40,794 bases of DNA from NCBI RefSeq assembly GCF_900142515.1, contig NZ_FRBC01000027.1, positions 1 through 40,794 on the forward strand, written 5' to 3'. Source of the DNA: Pseudoselenomonas ruminantium (GTDB lineage: Bacteria > Bacillota > Negativicutes > Selenomonadales > Selenomonadaceae). Position numbers and translations under genes: made by a program. Positions 6,959 to 15,000 of the stretch are shown piece by piece. The notes beneath the pieces are model-generated. The model was not told the origin of the DNA and did not search any database. It worked only from the letters and a program-made list of their open reading frames with translations. Position 1 is the stretch's first letter, and the number at the start of each line of letters is the position of its first letter.

Positions 6959-7762
6959 ATGAAAGTACAGACAATTGCAAACACCAACATTATGGAGCTG
7001 GTGGAAGTCAACAAAGAGCAGGTAGTTACGGATTCCCGCAAGGTAGCGGAAGTGTTTGGGAAGGAACATAAGAATGTGCTTACAGCCATAAGGGATATTT
7101 TAGTGGCTGAAAATCAAGCCACTAAATTCTTCTATGAAACCGAACATGAATACCGTGGACAGAAATTTCCCATGTACCTGATGAACCGAGATGGCTTTTC
7201 GCTTCTGGTGATGGGCTTCACGGGCTCGAAGGCGATGCAGTGGAAAATCAAGTTCATCGAGGCGTTCAATGCGATGGAGAAGCAACTCAGGGAACGAAAC
7301 GCCAGCAGCTACATGATAGCCGATCCTATCGAAAGAGCTTTGAAATGGGCGGAAGAACAGAAAGCTCACCGCCAGCAGGTAGCTTTGTTGGAAGAAAAGA
7401 CCGCTCAACAGTCTCAGATTATCGGGGAGCTGAAACCGAAGGCCGACTACCCAGACAACATTCTGAAGAACAAAGGGCTGGTGCCGATAACTGCCATTGC
7501 GAAGGATTACGGCATGAGCGGGGCGGCCATGAATGAGCTTTTGCATGAGCTGAAAGTGATTTACAAGATGGGGCGACAGTGGCTCCTGTATAGCAAATAC
7601 CAGGCCAAAGGGTACACCCATAGCGAAACCATCGACTTCAAGCACAAGGATGGGCGTCCGGACGTGGCCATGAATACGAAGTGGACGCAGAAGGGCAGAT
7701 TGTTCCTGTATGAACTGCTGAAAAAGCATGATGTGCTGCCGGTGATTGAGCAGACAGTCTGA
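6959..7762 (+). CDS. Phage antirepressor, Rha domain plus KilA-C/ANT domain
   Basis: The 267-residue protein starts at the ATG at 6959 (MKVQTIANTN); an upstream in-frame start at 6929 lies inside the cro-like gene. Residues about 12-105 match the phage Rha regulatory domain (DSRKVAEVFGKEHKNVLTAI, YLMNRDGFSLLVMGFTG, QWKIKFIEAFNAME). A coiled linker follows, then a C-terminal KilA-C/ANT DNA-binding domain (VPITAIAKDYGMSGAAMNEL, LKKHDVLP). Such proteins counteract prophage repressors or regulate early lytic genes. It lies in the early operon under the rightward promoter, and a further gene begins 16 bases downstream but is cut by an IS. Confidence 0.88.
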   Translation: MKVQTIANTNIMELVEVNKEQVVTDSRKVAEVFGKEHKNVLTAIRDILVAENQATKFFYETEHEYRGQKFPMYLMNRDGFSLLVMGFTGSKAMQWKIKFIEAFNAMEKQLRERNASSYMIADPIERALKWAEEQKAHRQQVALLEEKTAQQSQIIGELKPKADYPDNILKNKGLVPITAIAKDYGMSGAAMNELLHELKVIYKMGRQWLLYSKYQAKGYTHSETIDFKHKDGRPDVAMNTKWTQKGRLFLYELLKKHDVLPVIEQTV

Positions 7763-7777
7763 TAGGAGGAATAAACC

Positions 7778-7823
7778 ATGAGCGAAACAGGTCATGTCTA
7801 TGTGCTAAGAGTTGCCTTGCAGA
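7778..7823 (+). pseudogene. 5' fragment of an early phage gene cut by an IS
   Basis: An ATG preceded by GATAGGAGGAATAAACC opens a frame MSETGHVYVLRVALQ that runs straight into the left end of the IS3 element at 7824; the frame then reads through IS sequence to a stop at 7883-7885. The strong ribosome site shows a real gene started here, but 15 codons are too few to identify it. Its remainder is not found on the far side of the IS. Confidence 0.6.
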
Positions 7824-7869
7824 TGAAGTTGTCAATATTAGTTGACACTTTTTTTACAAGAAATTTATT

Positions 7870-8590
7870 CTATGCTACTGCCTGAAGAGAATCATAGTAA
7901 TTCTCCAGTTTTACCCTTGGAGGCATACCGCCTATGGCGGAGCATATACGACGATTATTCCAGTAGGATTCATAATAACGCCAAACGAGGCTCTTTACTT
8001 CGCCTACAGACATCTTGGTGGTGTCATAGCGGCCGTAGAGAAGCTCTTCCTTCATTCTGGCCCACATGCTTTCGCAACGGGCATTATCATGGCAACGGCC
8101 GCCATCGCTGTTCATGCTTTGAATAAAGCCGTGCCGCTTCATGGCAGCACGGTAATCTTACAGGAATTTCCGTCATATCTGTAACACACTTGGTAAATGG
8201 AGCATCTGCCAGAAAATTCCGTTGTAGCAAATCATCTGATTTCCTGGCGTTTTTATCTGCTTTTGTAATGCCGTTAGGCTTTTTCTTGGGCTTATGGATA
8301 ATACCCATCTGCTTCATTATCCGGTATATCGTCGTAATGCTGGGGAGCCCGCCATCCGGGTGCTTTAGCTGGAGTGCTTCCAAGATTCGCTGTTTACCAT
8401 AACTATCATTCCATTCATCTTCTGCGATTATATCCTGTATTTCCTTAGCTATTCCGGCATGTTTCCAGGGGCGTTCCGACTTGTTCAGAAATTTGTAGAA
8501 CCCTTGGCGGCTAACGCTGAGCCAGCGACAGAAATGGGCTATGTTTCGATTCCCTTTGCCATCAGACAGCTTTTGAGCCAGAAATTTCAT
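7870..8590 (-). pseudogene. IS3 transposase OrfB with internal deletion and frameshift
   Basis: The upstream frame (8590 to about 8150) encodes the HTH_21-like region (NIAHFCRWLSVSRQGFYKFL) and the start of the integrase core with the first catalytic Asp in CVTDMTEIP. The sequence then jumps directly into RAAMKRHGFIQSMNSDGGRC in another frame (7870-8142), which holds the last part of the core, with the Glu in ARCESMWARMKEEL. The middle, including the second catalytic Asp, is missing. The transposase is therefore inactive. Confidence 0.8.
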
Positions 8591-8925
8591 CCGTTCTTCT
8601 TTGCATACTTCTGACGGCTGGCGGCGAAAAAAGCAGAAGCCTCTTCAAGAAATTCATTCATTTCCCGCAGCTCGCGATTTTCTTTCTTAAGTTCCTTGTT
8701 CTCTCGCTCCAAGATGGCTAACTTTTCGCTGGCAGACAGCGGCTTATCAAACTCTATGAAGTTTTCACCCATATCCAGTTTTCCGATGCGTGCATTTCTA
8801 ACCCAAGTAGTTATGGCACTTTTAGAGATTCCAAGCTCATGGGCAGCTTTTGTTTGCCCGATTTCCATTGCCAATTTTACGGCTTGTACTTTGTAGTCAT
8901 TATCGTATCTTTTTCCAGTTGACAT
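8587..8925 (-). CDS. IS3-family transposase OrfA
   Basis: This 112-residue protein has an N-terminal helix-turn-helix (YDNDYKVQAVKLAMEIGQTK, then LGISKSAITTWV) followed by a long heptad coiled coil (LAILERENKELKKENRELRE) ending in FLEEASAFFAASRQKY. It overlaps OrfB by 4 bases (ATGA type), the usual junction for IS3 programmed frameshifting or coupling. The frame is intact although its OrfB partner is dead, so it might act only as an end-binding protein. Confidence 0.88.
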   Translation of the reverse strand: MSTGKRYDNDYKVQAVKLAMEIGQTKAAHELGISKSAITTWVRNARIGKLDMGENFIEFDKPLSASEKLAILERENKELKKENRELREMNEFLEEASAFFAASRQKYAKKNG

Positions 8926-9008
8926 TTGTGCTTACCGTCCTTTTCTATTCAGTACCTTCTATACTGAATGGTTGTTTTATATCTGTCAACTATAAGTGTA
9001 CTACTTCA

Positions 9009-9202
9009 TTGTCTTAACTCCATTGAACAAATCAATCGAAGGCTTAAGAACAATCGTGCAGGAACTAAAAGACGAATTGCGCTACAGTGAGCAACGCAGA
9101 CACGAACTACAGGAGCGTGTTGCAAAAGTCGAAGCAAGTGCGGCAAGTGCACATCATCGCATTGATAGAATCGACAATCTGTTAGGAGGTGCACATGAAT
9201 GA
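9009..9202 (+). pseudogene. Small coiled-coil phage protein (XhlA-like), 5' end lost to the IS
   Basis: After the IS boundary the frame reads LNKSIEGLRTIVQELKDELR and continues as a helical, charged segment to RIDRIDNLLGGAHE. Short coiled-coil proteins of this kind (haemolysin XhlA-like) often precede holin and endolysin genes in Firmicute phages. There is no ribosome site after the IS end; a GTG at 8996 within the IS terminus could start a chimeric version. It overlaps the holin gene by 4 bases. The family assignment is tentative. Confidence 0.5.
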
Positions 9203-9390
9203 AAATAACGACAGATTTAGTTGTGGTGGGTGGTCTTAGTATTGCGCTAATTGTCGGCGTAGTCATGGGCGCACCTGCTGAACTACTCACAGGCATAGCA
9301 GGTGGACTTAGCGGTTATCTGTCTAAGACCGCTGTTAATCATTTTGAAAATTCGCATGAGATTGCACGGGAGAAAGATGAGGTTAAATGA
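9199..9390 (+). CDS. Holin-like small membrane protein
   Basis: The 63-residue protein has one or two closely spaced hydrophobic stretches (LVVVGGLSIALIVGVVMGAP, then LLTGIAGGLSGYL) and a charged C-terminal tail ENSHEIAREKDEVK. Size, hydrophobic profile and position between a coiled-coil protein and a lysozyme fit a phage holin that permeabilises the membrane for endolysin release. It overlaps the upstream frame by ATGA and its stop codon overlaps another ATGA, so the lysis genes are translationally coupled. Confidence 0.65.
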   Translation: MKITTDLVVVGGLSIALIVGVVMGAPAELLTGIAGGLSGYLSKTAVNHFENSHEIAREKDEVK

Positions 9391-9400
9391 ATGGCTTAGC

Positions 9401-10087
9401 ATGGACAGAACTATACAACAAATTTGCCGCCTTTGCTTATGTAGCAAGGCGGCAGGGCTTTTATGTGGGGCAGGTGCGAAGGTAATTGATATCAGTGCAT
9501 GGCAGGAAAATGTAGACTGGCAAGCCATCAAGGAGGCTGGCATCGAGGGCGTTATCCTTAAAATTGGCGAACATGCCCATCTTGATGATATGTTTATCGA
9601 CCATATCAATAAAGCCGTGGAATATGGCCTGCAGTATGGCGTGTACTACTTTGCCCATGCATGTACCTACGATGAAGCTGTGGACGAGGCTGACCAGGTG
9701 GCCGCATGGCTTGAAGAATATCTGCGCGGGGAGACTCCACCCTTGGGAATCTGGTACGATGCGGAAAGCAAGCGGATGTTGAACGGGGATGTAACGGAGT
9801 GCTGCCGGGCTTTCATCAACCGATTGACCGATTATGGCCATCAGTATAATGGAATCTACGCCAGCTGGAACTGGCTGAGCGCTGAAGGGAGCCATTACAT
9901 CCGGATTGAGGATTTGCCCGATTACGTGCCGTACTGGGTGGCCAACTACGGGAGCGGCAATACCTTTGAAACGGCATGTCGGGATTATCTCAAAGAGGAA
10001 TACCCGGGCAACATCATCCGGATGCACCAGTTCACGGATAATCTGGCCGGTTTCGGGTACGATGCCAATATCTATTATGATGATTAA
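9401..10087 (+). CDS. Phage lysozyme (GH25 muramidase) with uncertain or disrupted 5' end
   Basis: From about 9480 the protein is a full GH25 domain: VIDISAWQENVDWQAIK (catalytic Asp in DIS), VYYFAHAC, LGIWYDAESK (Asp-x-Glu pair) and GIYASWNW, ending near IRMHQFTDN and DANIYYDD. It would cleave the MurNAc-GlcNAc bond of peptidoglycan during lysis. The start is unclear. The ATG at 9387 with the good GATGAGGTTAA site opens MNGLAWTELYNKFAAFAYVA but stops at about 9484, in another frame. The ATG at 9401 is in frame but lacks a clear ribosome site. A one-base frameshift in the G-rich GTGGGGCAGG at about 9464-9473 would join the two, so this may be a broken gene. Confidence 0.75.
   Translation: MDRTIQQICRLCLCSKAAGLLCGAGAKVIDISAWQENVDWQAIKEAGIEGVILKIGEHAHLDDMFIDHINKAVEYGLQYGVYYFAHACTYDEAVDEADQVAAWLEEYLRGETPPLGIWYDAESKRMLNGDVTECCRAFINRLTDYGHQYNGIYASWNWLSAEGSHYIRIEDLPDYVPYWVANYGSGNTFETACRDYLKEEYPGNIIRMHQFTDNLAGFGYDANIYYDD
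9426..9453 (+). other. GC-rich hairpin at the start of the lysozyme gene
   Basis: GCCGCCTTTGC (9426-9436) pairs with GCAAGGCGGC (9444-9453) with one bulge and a 7-base loop. It is followed by AGGGCTTTTATG, so it resembles a weak terminator, yet it lies within the 5' part of the lysozyme reading frame. It could delay lysozyme translation or be coincidental. Confidence 0.4.
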
Positions 10088-10118
10088 CTCGACGACAATT
10101 CATCGTTGAGTTAATCAT
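10080..10118 (+). terminator. Hairpin after the lysozyme gene
   Basis: ATGATTAACTC (10080-10090) pairs perfectly with GAGTTAATCAT (10108-10118), and the stem can extend inward (GACGA/TCGTT, with a G-T pair). The stem includes the lysozyme stop codon. No strong T-run follows, so termination efficiency is uncertain. Confidence 0.5.
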
Positions 10119-10171
10119 AAGTTAAAAACGAGTTAGATTACGTTAGATTGAGTTAAAGGATACAGCAGCAG

Positions 10172-10213
10172 TTTGTCTGCATAAAAGAGGGATTTGTCTG
10201 CAAAACGTCTGCA
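10172..10213 (+). repeat. Integrase arm-type direct repeats, right end
   Basis: TTTGTCTGCA at 10172-10181 and 10193-10202 and a variant AACGTCTGCA at 10204-10213 match the pair at 476-496 near the left end, in the same orientation. Their presence just inside both attachment cores supports the element boundaries. Confidence 0.65.
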
Positions 10214-10318
10214 ATCGCATAAATTTTGCCTAGACACGCTTAGTTACTAAAACCTCGTCAATCCTTTAATAATAAGGGGATGGCGGTGTTTTAGTAGTTA
10301 AAGATAATTCCTCCCGTG

Positions 10319-10340
10319 CATAACTTCCGATAATTTATAC
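10319..10340 (+). other. attR core of the integrated prophage
   Basis: This is an exact copy of the 22 bases at 404-425. It ends precisely at the last base of the 7-base spacer of the palindrome at 10320-10354, as expected if strand exchange took place in that spacer. Joining the left flank to this right flank restores an uninterrupted palindrome, which would be the original attB. Confidence 0.8.
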
Positions 10341-10354
10341 TTATCGGAAGTTAT
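10320..10354. other. loxP/dif-like recombination palindrome
   Basis: Two 14-base arms, ATAACTTCCGATAA (10320-10333) and TTATCGGAAGTTAT (10341-10354), are perfect inverted repeats around TTTATAC; allowing one mismatch the arms reach 17 bases (10317-10357). Arm-spacer-arm sites with 6-8 base spacers are the cores used by tyrosine recombinases (dif, loxP). The outer ATAACTTC/GAAGTTAT is shared with loxP. An intact tyrosine recombinase gene lies about 500 bases downstream and is the obvious candidate partner. Confidence 0.75.
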
Positions 10355-10441
10355 ACATGGGGGATAACTATGAGGCGTTACTTTTAGAATTTGTCTGGTT
10401 GTTACATCATCCCTTTTATATATCCGGCATCAAATTTTCTA

Positions 10442-10551
10442 AACACTATTAACGATTGGAATGCAGTCTATTGTTTGTGTTGCAAACCAATAGACCAACA
10501 CTCCTTAAAAACGACTTCGTAAAATCACTTTTAAGGCGCGTTTATAGTGTT
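10442..10551. other. 110-base cloverleaf-forming element
   Basis: An outer 13-base inverted repeat with one mismatch (AACACTATTAACG at 10442-10454, CGTTTATAGTGTT at 10539-10551) encloses two hairpins: GTCTATTG (10466-10473)/CAATAGAC (10488-10495) and CCTTAAAA (10503-10510)/TTTTAAGG (10529-10536). It lies in the gene-free 10088-10852 stretch, between the lox-like site and the recombinase promoter. No open frame or known RNA family is recognised. The remaining gap sequence (10355-10441, 10552-10775) is A+T-rich with nothing else I can support. Confidence 0.5.
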
Positions 10552-10775
10552 GTTAATACAAACTTATATGTATCAGTCAAAAATTGCTCTATGAGTCTAT
10601 TATGACCATTAAATCGAATTGTATACTTTATCTACACAATTTAAGGTTCTGTTGCGAGTAAGAAAATCTCTGTAAACTAATATTCCTAATATTATATGTT
10701 CTACTATTATAAAATATATTTTATTTTTTGTGTATTTGATATTTTATCTTATCTTTCAGCATTTTCTGTAATTTC

Positions 10776-10804
10776 TTGCATACACAATTATTTCGCGATA
10801 TAAT
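10776..10804 (+). promoter_or_regulatory. Promoter of the tyrosine recombinase
   Basis: TTGCAT (10776-10781) and a perfect TATAAT (10799-10804) are 17 bases apart. The expected start point (about 10811) falls inside a tandem 11-base repeat, and the start codon is about 42 bases further on. Confidence 0.7.
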
Positions 10805-10834
10805 ATAAATTAAATATAAATTAAATATAAATTA
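10802..10834 (+). repeat. Three tandem 11-base repeats (AATATAAATTA)
   Basis: AATATAAATTA occurs three times without a gap (10802-10812, 10813-10823, 10824-10834). The first copy overlaps the -10 box of the recombinase promoter and the others form its start region and leader. Such repeats can change copy number by slipped-strand mispairing. Confidence 0.75.
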
Positions 10835-10852
10835 GAAATGGAGGTATACAAG

Positions 10853-11848
10853 ATGGCTATACAGAAAATTGCCTCAAACAAACAATATGATCTGTCTATG
10901 TCACAGTCATTAGATCAGGAAGCTATAACTCCTGATTACTTTGTCATGAATTATCTACAGTTTCTTTCTCGTTATATCTCTAAAGGCCGCCCCACCGCAG
11001 ATACCCTACGAGATTACCGTTTACATATCAACAGTTTTATTCGCTGGTGTTCAGAACATGATCGCCATCCATTAGCCATGCATGATTATCAGATGCGCAT
11101 GTATATGGAATTCATGTTTAACCGGAAATACTCCGACAATACCATTGCCATAAAATTGGCTGCTATAAGGGCTTTTTACCATGCGGCCTGTAAAATTGGC
11201 CTTATTGAAATAAATCCCTGTGCTGATCTTAAGGCGGAACGAAAACTTGTTTGGGATGAAAAGTTTCGCTTCTATTCCAGTGAGCAAATTCAGACTATGT
11301 GTGATTATATAAAAAATAACAAGGAAGACAATTTCATTCGTTATAGGGATATGTCTATACTTTATCTTATGGCTGTGGAAGGCTTCCGTAATGTTGAGAT
11401 TCATCGTATGTGTGATGAAGACATTAATTGGGATTACAAATCCATTGCAATCCGAAGCAAAGGACACGGCGGGATTGTCTATCCTTGCAACCAAACATTC
11501 GAAGTTTTGAAGCGGTATTTAGAGGTAAGACCAAATGCTCAAAGAGAAAACAACCTTACCCCTACTATTGTCTCAACTCATCGGCGTCATTATAGCCGCA
11601 TATCAAGGAATGGTATTCGCGAAATCATGAACGAAATCCTTTCTGGATGTAACTTGAAGCATCCAGGATATTCGTGTCATATTTTGCGACATAGTTGTGG
11701 GACTAATTTGTATGCTAAAACAAAAGATCTGCATATTGTCCAAATGCAGCTTCGTCATACGGATCCGAATATGGCAGCACGATATGCTCATGTTCATGAG
11801 CGGATGAATAATCGCTGTACTTCTTGTTTGGCACCTGAAATAGATTAA
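10853..11848 (+). CDS. Xer-like tyrosine recombinase (intact)
   Basis: From the ATG at 10853 (after GGAGGTATACAAG; an upstream ATG at 10838 overlaps the ribosome site) the protein has 331 residues. It has a SAM-like core-binding domain (LQFLSRYISKGRPTADTLRD ... MYMEFMFNRKYSDNTIAIKL) and a catalytic domain with Arg in AVEGFRNVEIHRM, HILRHSCG (HxxR), the second His in QLRHTDP and Tyr in ARYAHV. All active residues are present. It lies outside the prophage, directly beside the lox-like palindrome, which suggests a chromosome-encoded site-specific recombinase: a dimer-resolution enzyme or an inversion or integration enzyme. A C-terminal Cys pair (RCTSC) is unusual and unexplained. It is not an obvious XerC or XerD orthologue. 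Confidence 0.85.
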   Translation: MAIQKIASNKQYDLSMSQSLDQEAITPDYFVMNYLQFLSRYISKGRPTADTLRDYRLHINSFIRWCSEHDRHPLAMHDYQMRMYMEFMFNRKYSDNTIAIKLAAIRAFYHAACKIGLIEINPCADLKAERKLVWDEKFRFYSSEQIQTMCDYIKNNKEDNFIRYRDMSILYLMAVEGFRNVEIHRMCDEDINWDYKSIAIRSKGHGGIVYPCNQTFEVLKRYLEVRPNAQRENNLTPTIVSTHRRHYSRISRNGIREIMNEILSGCNLKHPGYSCHILRHSCGTNLYAKTKDLHIVQMQLRHTDPNMAARYAHVHERMNNRCTSCLAPEID

Positions 11849-11968
11849 GGTGGTTGGTTTTATCGGCCCGGCTGTTTTGCTTGGGCTTTTTGTTTTGTAT
11901 GAATTGATATTCGTTTTTTAAGTGTGGTATTTAAAATAGTTTACCCACAGTTAAAATTAGGCATAACA

Positions 11969-12004
11969 AAGACCCGCATCACAATTATAGTGTGCGGGTC
12001 TTTA
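11969..12004. terminator. Bidirectional terminator between the recombinase and polC
   Basis: AAAGACCCGCA (11969-11979) pairs with TGCGGGTCTTT (11994-12004), with a further CAC/GTG pairing inside. A-runs and T-runs flank it on both strands, so it can serve the convergent recombinase and polC transcripts. A weaker hairpin with a T-run (about 11865-11891) precedes it for the recombinase. Confidence 0.8.
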
Positions 12005-12046
12005 TACCTAATGAATTATAAGTCATTAGCCCAATCTCATCTGCAT

Positions 12047-15000
12047 TCAACAAAACAATGCGATCTGATCCGTCTCCCCCATTCCGTTCAGGCATCCATG
12101 ATCGCGAAGAATTTCTATGTTCGTTTTGGATATGCCCGTACGGCGGCGCAAATCTTCAATACTGGTAAATATACCATCTTTGCGGGCCTCAACAATGCTT
12201 TGTGATGCTTTGATGCCCATTCCGCTTAAGCTTGCCAATGGTGGCAGCAAGGATTTTTCATGGATGATGAACTTTTCGGCATCTGATGTGTAGATATCTA
12301 CATTCTCACAGTCGTAGCCTCTGAGATACATCTCCCAAGCCAGCTGCAACACAATCAATGTGGCATTTTGTTTGGCATCCAGCTTTTTCTCCTTGGAAAT
12401 CTCTTCCAGCTCTTTAATCTTTTCGCCGACGAATTCCTGACCTCGCGCGATGACATTGGCATCGAATTCATCCGCACGGATGGAGAAATACGCTGCATAA
12501 TAAGCCAAAGGATAATGCACCTTGCAGAAGGCGATGCGATAAGCCATCATAACATAGGCCGTAGCATGGGCGCGGGGGAACAGATATTTGATTTTCTGAC
12601 AAGAGTCAATATACCATTGAGGAATGTCGCCATCCTGAAGTTTCTTGACTACTTCCGGATCAATGCCCTTCCCCTTTCGCACCTTCTCCATCGTTTTGAA
12701 GGACAGCAATGGGTCGATGCCATGATGAATCAAATACATCATGATATCGTCACGAGCTGATATGGCGTTCTTGATGGTACACTGACCACTGCGGATAAGG
12801 TCCTGAGCGTTGCCCAGCCATACGTCCGTACCATGAGAGAAACCGGAGATACGCACTAAGTCCGAGAATACGTCAGGATTGGTATCGTCAATCATCTGCC
12901 GGGTAAAGGGCGTACGGAACTCGGGAATGCCGAATGTGCCGGACGTCGCGCCCAGCTCCTCTGGCGAAACTCCCAGTGCGTCCGTGCAGTTGAACAAGGA
13001 CATGGTGGCCACATCATCAAAGGGGATGGTTTTGGGGTCACGGCAAGTCAGATCCTCCAGCATCTTGATTACGGTCGGGTCATCATGGCCTAGGATATCC
13101 AGCTTGACCAGACGGCTGCTGATGGAATGGTAATCGAAATGGGTGGTGATCGTGCCGCAGTTCATATCGTTGGCCGGATGCTGGATGGGCGTAAAGAAAT
13201 GCACATCCATATCACGGGGCACAACCATGATGCCTGCGGGATGCTGGCCAGTTGTAGACTTGACGCCCATACAGCCATGGGCCAGCCGGTCGATATAGGA
13301 GATATGTTTCTTTATCCCTTTTTCTTCAAAATACTTTTTCACATAGCCGAAAGCCGTCTTATCGGCTACGGTCTGGATGGAACCGGCACGGTATACATTG
13401 TCTTTGCCGAAAAGTATTTCCGTATACTTATGAGCAACAGGCTGATAAGTACCAGAGAAGTTAAGGTCGATATCCGGTACCTTATCACCATCGAAGCCCA
13501 GAAATACGGCGAAGGGGATATCATGACCGTCTTTTATAAGCGGTGTGCCGCAGACAGGACATTCCATGTCCGGTAAGTCATAACCACAGCCATAGGAACC
13601 ATCGGTAATGAACTTGCTGTACTGGCAATGCGGGCAGCGCCAATGTGGCGGCAAGGGATTAACCTCTGTGATACCCGTCATGGTAGCAATAAAGGAAGAA
13701 CCAACAGAACCACGGGACCCAACCAGATACCCATCATCATTGGACTTTTTCACGAGACGCTGGGAAATCAGATACAATACGGAAAAGCCATGGCCAATGA
13801 TAGGTTTTAGTTCCTGCTGCAGACGGTCTTCAACGATTTTCGGCAGATTTTCGCCATACATGGATTTTGCCCGGTTATAGGACATACTCTCGATTTCATC
13901 GTCAGCTCCGGGAATCATGGGCGAATATAAGTCATCCGGAATCGGCTTGAACTTTTCAATCATATCATTGATTTTCCGAGGATTGGTTACCACAGCTTCA
14001 TAAGCGGCTTCTGGTCCGAGGTATTCAAATTCTGCCAGCATTTCCTCGGTAGTTCGAAGGTACAATGGCGGTTGCATATCCGCATCATCAAAGCCTTTTC
14101 CCTTCATTAATATAGCACGGTAAATATAGTCCTCGGGATTCAAAAAATGCACATCACAGGTAGCGACAAGCATCTTGCCGAGTTTTTTGGCCAGTTCGGC
14201 TACTTTGAGATTGATGCGAATCAGATCTTCATCCGTGTTGATATCCGGGAATTTATCGCTGCGTTTCAGGAAGTCGTTGTTATGGATGGGCTGGATTTCC
14301 AGATAATCATAAAAAGAAGCAATCTCGATAAGCTGTTCATCATTCTGCCCCTCCACAATGGCCCGAATCAGCTCCCCTGCTTCGCAGGCGGAACCGATGA
14401 TAATGCCATCACGATATTCCTCGACAATCTTCTTGGGCAGACGGGGCTGGCGATGGAAATATTTGACATGAGACAAAGATACCAGCTGGTAGAGATTCCG
14501 CAGACCGTTGGGATTCTTCGCCAAAAAGATAATATGATTGGCCCGCTTTTGTTCAAAGTCATCGCCGGTCAGATACCCTTCCATGCCATAAATGACCTTG
14601 ATCTTGAGTTTTTCCGCAGCTTTAGCAGCATCCGGATAAGCCTGTACCACACCGTGGTCGGTGATGGCAATGGCAGGCCAGCCCCAGCTGTCAGCGGTCT
14701 TGATAAGGTCTTTCACGGAGACCACGGCATCCATAGCACTCATGGTGGTATGGGCATGAAGTTCCACGCGCTTGACCTCGGCATTGTCTTCCCGCTTCTT
14801 GATTTCCTTTTTGGCCAGCGAATCGACAAACACCACGTACTCATTCATATAAGTATCGAAGCGCACAGAACCTTTGATACGCACAGCCATGCCCTCTTTG
14901 AGCTTCCCCATGATTTCATCGAAGTCTTCTTCCTGGCCATTGCGCCCCTTACCGGACTTGAAAAATTTCTTGCAGGCAATGCCGTCAGATTCATCGGACA

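Larger units (their letters stand above)
7824..9008 (-). mobile_element. IS3-family element, internally deleted, without target duplication
   Basis: The ends are imperfect inverted repeats: TGAAGTTGTCAATATTAGTT on the left, and, read on the opposite strand, TGAAGTAGTACACTTATAGT on the right, both continuing to TTGACA. Both begin with TG as IS3-family ends do. At 1185 bp it is shorter than typical IS3 elements (about 1.2-1.5 kb) because of a deletion in OrfB. The flanks (GCAGA before, TTGTC after) show no target duplication, so the insertion was followed by an adjacent deletion or recombination. Confidence 0.75.

Noticed and set aside
10320-10354. A laboratory loxP site
   Set aside because: The outer eight bases of each arm match, but the inner arms and spacer differ and the total is 35 rather than 34 bases, so it is a natural site.
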